Source of the DNA: Thermoflavifilum sp.
Lineage (GTDB): Bacteria > Bacteroidota > Bacteroidia > Chitinophagales > Chitinophagaceae
Direction: 5' to 3'
Length of the DNA stretch: 64,000 bases
NCBI GenBank assembly: GCA_023511875.1
Contig: JAIMAQ010000005.1
Coordinates: 62,001 to 126,000, forward strand
Shown here one piece after another: positions 63,704-64,000 of the stretch. Made by a program: the position numbers and the translations under genes. Under the pieces are notes generated by a model. The model made no database searches. It saw only the letters and a list, made by a program, of their open reading frames with translations, and was not told the origin of the DNA. The first letter of the stretch is position 1. Each line of letters opens with the position of its first letter.

Positions 63704-64000
63704 ATGACTACAACTCAGATTTTGATTAAAGTTGCTCAACTCATGCTCTCCCTTTCTATCCTGGTGATTTGGCATGAGCTGGGGCATTTTATCCCCGCAA
63801 AACTGTTTAAAACAAAGGTTGAAAAGTTTTATTTGTTCTTTAATCCTTGGTTTTCGTTGTTTAAATTCAAAAGAGGAGAAACGGAATACGGCATAGGCTG
63901 GCTGCCGCTTGGAGGCTATGTGAAAATTGCTGGGATGATCGATGAGAGCCTGGACAAAGACCAGCTTCAACGCCCGCCTCAACCCTGGGAATTTCGGGCT
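63704..64000 (+). CDS. rseP: RIP site-2 metalloprotease RseP (cut by window end)
   Basis: Intramembrane zinc protease that in other bacteria cleaves anti-sigma factors and signal-peptide remnants. The first 99 codons are present. The opening hydrophobic helix contains the zinc motif HELGH (His24, Glu25, His28). Further on, [20 protein letters not shown] is the conserved membrane-reentrant loop with GGYVK. The PDZ region and the second catalytic helix (LDG) lie outside. The start is the ATG at 63704, 17 bases after dxr. Confidence 0.93.
   Translation, partial: MTTTQILIKVAQLMLSLSILVIWHELGHFIPAKLFKTKVEKFYLFFNPWFSLFKFKRGETEYGIGWLPLGGYVKIAGMIDESLDKDQLQRPPQPWEFRA

Overview
The window is chromosomal DNA from a member of the Bacteroidota, probably the Chitinophagales/Chitinophagaceae. 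Four things point there: a short RpoD of the Bacteroidota type, at least twenty intergenic matches to the Bacteroidota -7 promoter box TAnnTTTG, type IX secretion (T9SS) cargo with gliding-motility-type C-terminal domains next to PorP/SprF genes, and a TGT enzyme of Bacteroidota form. Nothing looks like phage, plasmid, CRISPR or an intact insertion sequence. Most genes are single-copy housekeeping or envelope genes.

Layout. 1-2.6 kb: rpsP (cut by the window edge), ffh and rpoD on the minus strand. 2.8-12 kb: START-like protein, an unknown gene, two LptF/LptG-type permeases, rsmG, tgt, two glycosyltransferases and a PAP2 phosphatase. 12-15.6 kb: citrate synthase and recG. 15.6-25.1 kb: T9SS cluster A, with two giant paralogous beta-propeller/PKD/CHU_C proteins, one PorP/SprF protein and a small beta-barrel. 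25.1-34 kb: a 1275-residue AsmA-like protein, a sodium symporter, a LOG-family protein, an O-methyltransferase, a LysM glucosaminidase and hpt. 34.4-40.9 kb: T9SS cluster B, with a 1636-residue PKD protein, a second PorP/SprF and a tiny protein that is only a signal peptide plus a type A sorting domain. 40.9-54 kb: rlmI-like, grpE-dnaJ, ahcY, tRNA-Leu(GAG), a histidine kinase, glycosyltransferase, dapD, heptosyltransferase, a Sua5-like gene, a CCA-adding enzyme, a pRiA4b-ORF3-like gene and miaA. 54-64 kb: a FadL-like outer membrane protein, a Tyr/Trp-rich lipoprotein, proS, a LytTR regulator, an HtrA protease, LuxC-type reductase, ferredoxin, dxr and the start of rseP.

The most unusual feature is in cluster A. 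The two cargo genes share a 1300-bp 3' module (18078-19377 and 22087-23386) that reads as identical, while their upstream halves are homologous but clearly diverged. Over most of its length the module is strongly G-rich and C-poor on the coding strand and uses ATA, ACG, CGG, GGG and GCG codons, unlike everything around it. It encodes four PKD-like repeats plus the T9SS type B sorting domain. One PorP/SprF gene follows both cargo genes, so the module may be a spreading or gene-converted secretion cassette.

Other points of note: a TGT without the three zinc cysteines, near-leaderless promoters, an unannotated-size 42-codon membrane peptide gene, and convergent gene pairs packed with almost no space between stop codons.
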